DNA of 8,440 nt from contig DNFL01000058.1 in NCBI GenBank assembly GCA_003486945.1, positions 1 through 8,440 on the forward strand, in the 5' to 3' direction. Under the pieces are notes generated by a model. The model was not told the origin of the DNA. It made no database searches and saw only the letters and a list, made by a program, of their open reading frames with translations. A program made the position numbers and the translations under genes. Of this stretch, positions 5,742 through 8,440 are shown one piece after another (the stretch's first letter is position 1; every line of letters starts with the position of its first letter). The stretch comes from Hyphomonas sp. (GTDB taxonomy: Bacteria; Pseudomonadota; Alphaproteobacteria; Caulobacterales; Hyphomonadaceae).

Positions 5742-6257
5742 ATGGATAAAGCTGGAAAAAGCGCGGCTCTCGAGAACCTCAAAGGGGTTTTCGAAGGGGC
5801 GGGCGTGGTCGTCGTGACCCACTATACCGGTCTTACCGTGGCGGAAATGACGAAGCTGCGTGGCCTGCTCCGCAAGGACGGCGCGCACTTCAAAGTGGTC
5901 AAGAACCGCCTCGCGAAAATCGCGCTGGGCGGGGTCGGTGGCGATAAAGCGCAGGACCTGTTCCAAGGCCCTGTGGCGATCGCCTACTCGCCGGATCCGG
6001 TGTCGGCTGCGAAAGCGGCTGACGAGTTCTCGAGAGAAAACTCGAAACTCGTCATCATCGGCGCCGTGATGGGTGAGCAGGTCCTCGATGCCAAAGGCGT
6101 CGAAGCCCTCGCGAAACTGCCGTCCCTTGATCAACTGCGTGGCAAGCTCATCGGCCTCCTGCAGGCTCCGGCAACGAAAGTTGCTGGCGTCATCCAGGCT
6201 CCGGCTTCGCAACTTGCCCGCGTGGTGTCGGCTTACGCGTCGAAAGACGCCGCATAA
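5742..6257 (+). CDS. rplJ: 50S ribosomal protein L10
   Basis: A 171-residue protein that anchors the L7/L12 dimers to the ribosome stalk and, in complex with them, represses its own mRNA in many bacteria. The N-terminal rRNA-binding domain shows Met-Asp-Lys-Ala, Val-Val-Val-Thr-His-Tyr-Thr-Gly-Leu-Thr-Val-Ala-Glu-Met (22-36) and Phe-Lys-Val-Val-Lys-Asn-Arg-Leu-Ala-Lys (50-59), all family hallmarks. Leu-Pro-Ser-Leu-Asp-Gln-Leu-Arg-Gly-Lys-Leu-Ile-Gly (126-138) precedes the C-terminal helix (about 146-171) that binds L7/L12 dimers. The start at 5742 matches the family N-terminus and has GGAG seven bases in front. It is the first gene of rplJ-rplL-rpoB, with a long structured leader. Identification is certain. 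Confidence 0.97.
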   Translation: MDKAGKSAALENLKGVFEGAGVVVVTHYTGLTVAEMTKLRGLLRKDGAHFKVVKNRLAKIALGGVGGDKAQDLFQGPVAIAYSPDPVSAAKAADEFSRENSKLVIIGAVMGEQVLDAKGVEALAKLPSLDQLRGKLIGLLQAPATKVAGVIQAPASQLARVVSAYASKDAA

Positions 6258-6315
6258 GACACCCGTTTTCGCAACACCAAGACCTTAACAACCGAACCAA
6301 ACAGGAATCAAAACC

Positions 6316-6696
6316 ATGGCAAATCTTGAAAAGATTGTCGAAGACCTCTCGGCTCTGACCGTTCTGGAAGCTGCTGAGCTCGCGAAACTGCTCGAAGAAA
6401 AGTGGGGCGTCTCTGCTGCTGCTCCGGTGGCTGTTGCTGCCGCTGGCGGCGGTGCAGCTCCGGCCGCAGCTGTTGAAGAGAAGACCGAATTCGACGTCGT
6501 TCTCACCGATGGCGGCGCGAAGAAAATCGAAGTCATCAAACTGGTCCGCGAAGTTGTTCCGTCGCTCGGCCTGAAGGAAGCCAAAGACCTCGTCGAAGGC
6601 GCCCCGAAGACCGTCAAGGAAGGCGTTGCAAAGGCCGATGCAGAAGCGATGAAGAAGAAATTCGAAGCCGCTGGCGCGAAGGTCGACCTGAAGTAA
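6316..6696 (+). CDS. rplL: 50S ribosomal protein L7/L12
   Basis: A 126-residue stalk protein that recruits and activates translational GTPases (EF-G, EF-Tu, IF2). The N-terminal dimerisation helix pair is at 1-33 ([16 protein letters not shown]), followed by a flexible Ala/Gly/Pro hinge at 34-53. The C-terminal factor-binding domain (57-126) contains [10 protein letters not shown] and [10 protein letters not shown]. AGGAA (6303-6307) stands eight bases before the ATG in an A-rich stretch, consistent with the high expression needed for four to six copies per ribosome. It lies 58 bases after rplJ in the same operon. Identification is certain. Confidence 0.98.
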   Translation: MANLEKIVEDLSALTVLEAAELAKLLEEKWGVSAAAPVAVAAAGGGAAPAAAVEEKTEFDVVLTDGGAKKIEVIKLVREVVPSLGLKEAKDLVEGAPKTVKEGVAKADAEAMKKKFEAAGAKVDLK

Positions 6697-6713
6697 TCGC
6701 CTCCGGGCGAATT
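6697..6713 (+). promoter_or_regulatory. Small UCCG-capped hairpin directly after the rplL stop
   Basis: TCGCC (6697-6701) pairs with GGCGA (6706-6710) around a TCCG loop closed by C-G, the UNCG type of very stable tetraloop, followed by ATT. There is no real T run, so it is more likely an mRNA-end stabiliser or partial attenuator than a full terminator. Confidence 0.5.
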
Positions 6714-6755
6714 GCCGGGCGGCGTTCGCGCGAGGCGCTGCCCCTGTAAAGTTTA

Positions 6756-6787
6756 CGCGCGGCGGTCTCTCCGGAGGCCGCCGCGTG
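6756..6787 (+). promoter_or_regulatory. Long UCCG-capped hairpin in the rplL-rpoB gap (candidate attenuator or RNase processing site)
   Basis: CGCGGCGG (6758-6765) pairs perfectly with CCGCCGCG (6778-6785). Two pairs extend it outward and four inward (TCTC/GAGG with one G-T), ending in a TCCG loop (6770-6773) closed by C-G. That is about 14 pairs. GTTTAAAAC follows about six bases later, so it is not a classical terminator. In E. coli the rplL-rpoB gap holds a partial attenuator and an RNase III site that lower rpoB expression relative to L12; this hairpin is in the same place. Confidence 0.55.
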
Positions 6788-6850
6788 CTCGCGTTTAAAA
6801 CTCCGGTGTTCCGCTCCCCGCAGGCGGCGCCGCAAAATTGGGAACTTGGG

Positions 6851-8440
6851 ATGGCACTCTCCTTCACGGAAAAGAAACGTATCCGCAAAAACTTCGGCCG
6901 AATTCCCGAAGCCATCGAAATGCCAAACCTGATCGAGGTACAGCGCGAAAGCTACGAAGCCTTCCTGCAGATGAACACGCCGCGCGAGAAACGCACGGAT
7001 GATGGTCTCGGCGGTGTCTTCAAATCGGTTTTCCCGATCACGGATTTTTCCGAGCGCGCCACCCTCGAATATGTCTCCTACGAATTCGAACAGCCGAAGT
7101 TCGACGTTGAAGAGTGCATGCAGCGCGACCTGACTTTCCAGGCGCCGCTGAAAGTGCGCCTGCAACTCGTCGTGTTCGATGTCGATGAAGAAACCGGCGC
7201 CCGTTCCGTCAAGGAAGTGAAAGAACAAGAGTGCTATCTCGGCGACATCCCGCTGATGACCGAGAAAGGCACCTTCGTCGTCAACGGCACCGAGCGTGTG
7301 ATCGTCTCGCAGATGCACCGTTCGCCCGGCGTCTTCTTCGACCATGACAAGGGCAAGACGCACGCCTCCGGCAAACTGCTGTTCGCCGCCCGCATCATTC
7401 CCTATCGCGGCTCGTGGCTCGATTTCGAGTTCGACGCGAAAGACATCCTGAACATCCGCATCGATCGCAAGCGCAAGCTGCCGGCGACGACGATCCTCTA
7501 TGCGCTTGGTTACAACACCGAGCAGATCCTCGACCTGTTCTACTCCCATTCCATCTACCGGATGGACAAGAAGGGCTGGATCACGAGCTTCCGCGCCGAC
7601 GCATGGCGCGGCGTGAAGCCGGAATACGACCTCGTTGACGCGAAGTCGAAAAAGATCGTGGCCGAGGCTGGCAAGAAGATCACGGCGCTGAAAGCGAAAC
7701 GTATCGCTGAAAGCGGCACGGACGAAATCCTCGTTCCGTCTGAAGCCCTCATTGGCAAGTTCCTCGCCCGCGATGTCGTCAATCTCGAAACCGGTGAAAT
7801 CTTCGGCGAAGCCGGCGACACGCTGGAAGAAGCGAACATTGCCGAGATCCGCGATTACGGCGTCAAGACGATCGAAGTGCTGAACATCGACGCCGCCGGC
7901 CGTGGCCCGTGGCTGCGCAACACGCTGAAAGCCGACAAGAACGAGAACCGCTTCGAAGCGCTCTCCGACATCTACCGCGTCATGCGCCCCGGCGAACCGC
8001 CGACGCAGGAAGCGGCAGAGGCCCTGTTCGGCCAACTGTTCTTCGACCAGGAGCGCTATGATCTCTCGGCAGTTGGCCGCGTGAAGATGAACATGCGTCT
8101 CTCTGTGGCCGTGCGTGAATACGAGTCCGCGGCAGACGACATGCGCGTGCTGCGCCATGACGACATCATCGGCGTGATGAAGGTCATCCTCGACCTGAAG
8201 GACGGCAAGGGCGAAGTCGACGACATCGACAACCTCGGCAACCGCCGCGTCCGTTCGGTCGGCGAGCTAATGGAAAACAACTACCGCATCGGTCTCGTGC
8301 GCATGGAGCGCGCGATCAAGGAACGTATGGGCGCGGTCGATATCGACACCGTGATGCCGCACGACCTGATCAACGCGAAACCGGTTGTTGCCGCGGTGCG
8401 CGAATTCTTCGGCTCTTCGCAGCTGTCGCAGTTCATGGAC
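6851..8440 (+). CDS. rpoB: DNA-directed RNA polymerase subunit beta (3' partial, first 530 codons)
   Basis: The frame opens at ATG 6851 and stays open to the last base, so the gene continues outside the window. The N-terminus ([16 protein letters not shown]) is the usual beta start. Landmarks include [11 protein letters not shown] (144-154), His-Arg-Ser-Pro-Gly-Val-Phe-Phe and [14 protein letters not shown]. The visible part covers the protrusion and lobe and reaches the first residues of the rifampicin region: [12 protein letters not shown], with the last codon matching E. coli Asp516. These residues and the Val146 equivalent (Val152) are the sensitive-type ones. GGGAA (6840-6844) is a modest ribosome binding site. 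rpoC is expected next. Identification is certain. Confidence 0.98.
   Translation, partial: MALSFTEKKRIRKNFGRIPEAIEMPNLIEVQRESYEAFLQMNTPREKRTDDGLGGVFKSVFPITDFSERATLEYVSYEFEQPKFDVEECMQRDLTFQAPLKVRLQLVVFDVDEETGARSVKEVKEQECYLGDIPLMTEKGTFVVNGTERVIVSQMHRSPGVFFDHDKGKTHASGKLLFAARIIPYRGSWLDFEFDAKDILNIRIDRKRKLPATTILYALGYNTEQILDLFYSHSIYRMDKKGWITSFRADAWRGVKPEYDLVDAKSKKIVAEAGKKITALKAKRIAESGTDEILVPSEALIGKFLARDVVNLETGEIFGEAGDTLEEANIAEIRDYGVKTIEVLNIDAAGRGPWLRNTLKADKNENRFEALSDIYRVMRPGEPPTQEAAEALFGQLFFDQERYDLSAVGRVKMNMRLSVAVREYESAADDMRVLRHDDIIGVMKVILDLKDGKGEVDDIDNLGNRRVRSVGELMENNYRIGLVRMERAIKERMGAVDIDTVMPHDLINAKPVVAAVREFFGSSQLSQFMD

Noticed and set aside
5392..5817. 141-codon + strand frame through the rplJ leader
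   Set aside because: It begins at a TTG without a ribosome binding site, runs into rplJ in another frame, and its Gly/Arg-rich product resembles no protein; the region shows RNA hairpins instead.
6614..8158. 514-codon open frame on the - strand opposite rplL and rpoB
   Set aside because: The + strand encodes unmistakable L7/L12 and RpoB. The antisense frame is a by-product of GC-rich codon bias, with His/Arg/Phe-rich composition and no recognisable domain.

Overview
The window is GC-rich chromosomal DNA from an alphaproteobacterium. The best guess is a Hyphomonadaceae/Rhodobacterales-type lineage. This rests on the style of the L11, L1, L10, L7/L12 and RpoB proteins and on a C-terminal helix-hairpin-helix (COG3743-like) domain often seen in that group. 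The placement is inference from protein style, not from a search. Every supported gene is on the + strand.

Region 1 (1-2027) holds two genes overlapping at ATGA. The first is the 3' part of a cell-envelope gene with a BON-like segment and an OmpA-like C-terminal domain. The second encodes a membrane-anchored, coiled-coil, Ala/Pro-rich protein that carries three copies of a Trp-containing motif and ends in a small helix-hairpin-helix domain. Region 2 (2088-3066) is an M48-family zinc metalloprotease with a Tat-like lipoprotein signal, closed by a good intrinsic terminator.

Region 3 (3067-4417) is a compact rplK-rplA operon (L11, L1). It has its own promoter candidate, a leader hairpin that could be the L1 autoregulatory site, and a very strong terminator. 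Region 4 (4418-5395) is a single unrecognised gene for a three-helix membrane protein with a large predicted periplasmic domain, sitting between the two halves of the ribosomal/RNA polymerase cluster.

Region 5 (5396-8440) starts with a structured non-coding leader of about 350 bases, followed by rplJ (L10), rplL (L7/L12) and the first 530 codons of rpoB, which runs off the window. The rplL-rpoB gap contains two hairpins capped by UCCG tetraloops, where other bacteria attenuate or process the transcript.

Taken together, the core is the classic L11-L1 / L10-L12-RNA polymerase beta cluster, here split into two transcription units by an orphan gene. No mobile element, CRISPR array, rRNA or tRNA was found. 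The most interesting material is the RNA structure in the untranslated regions (especially the rplJ leader), the orphan membrane protein, and the repeat architecture of the coiled-coil protein.
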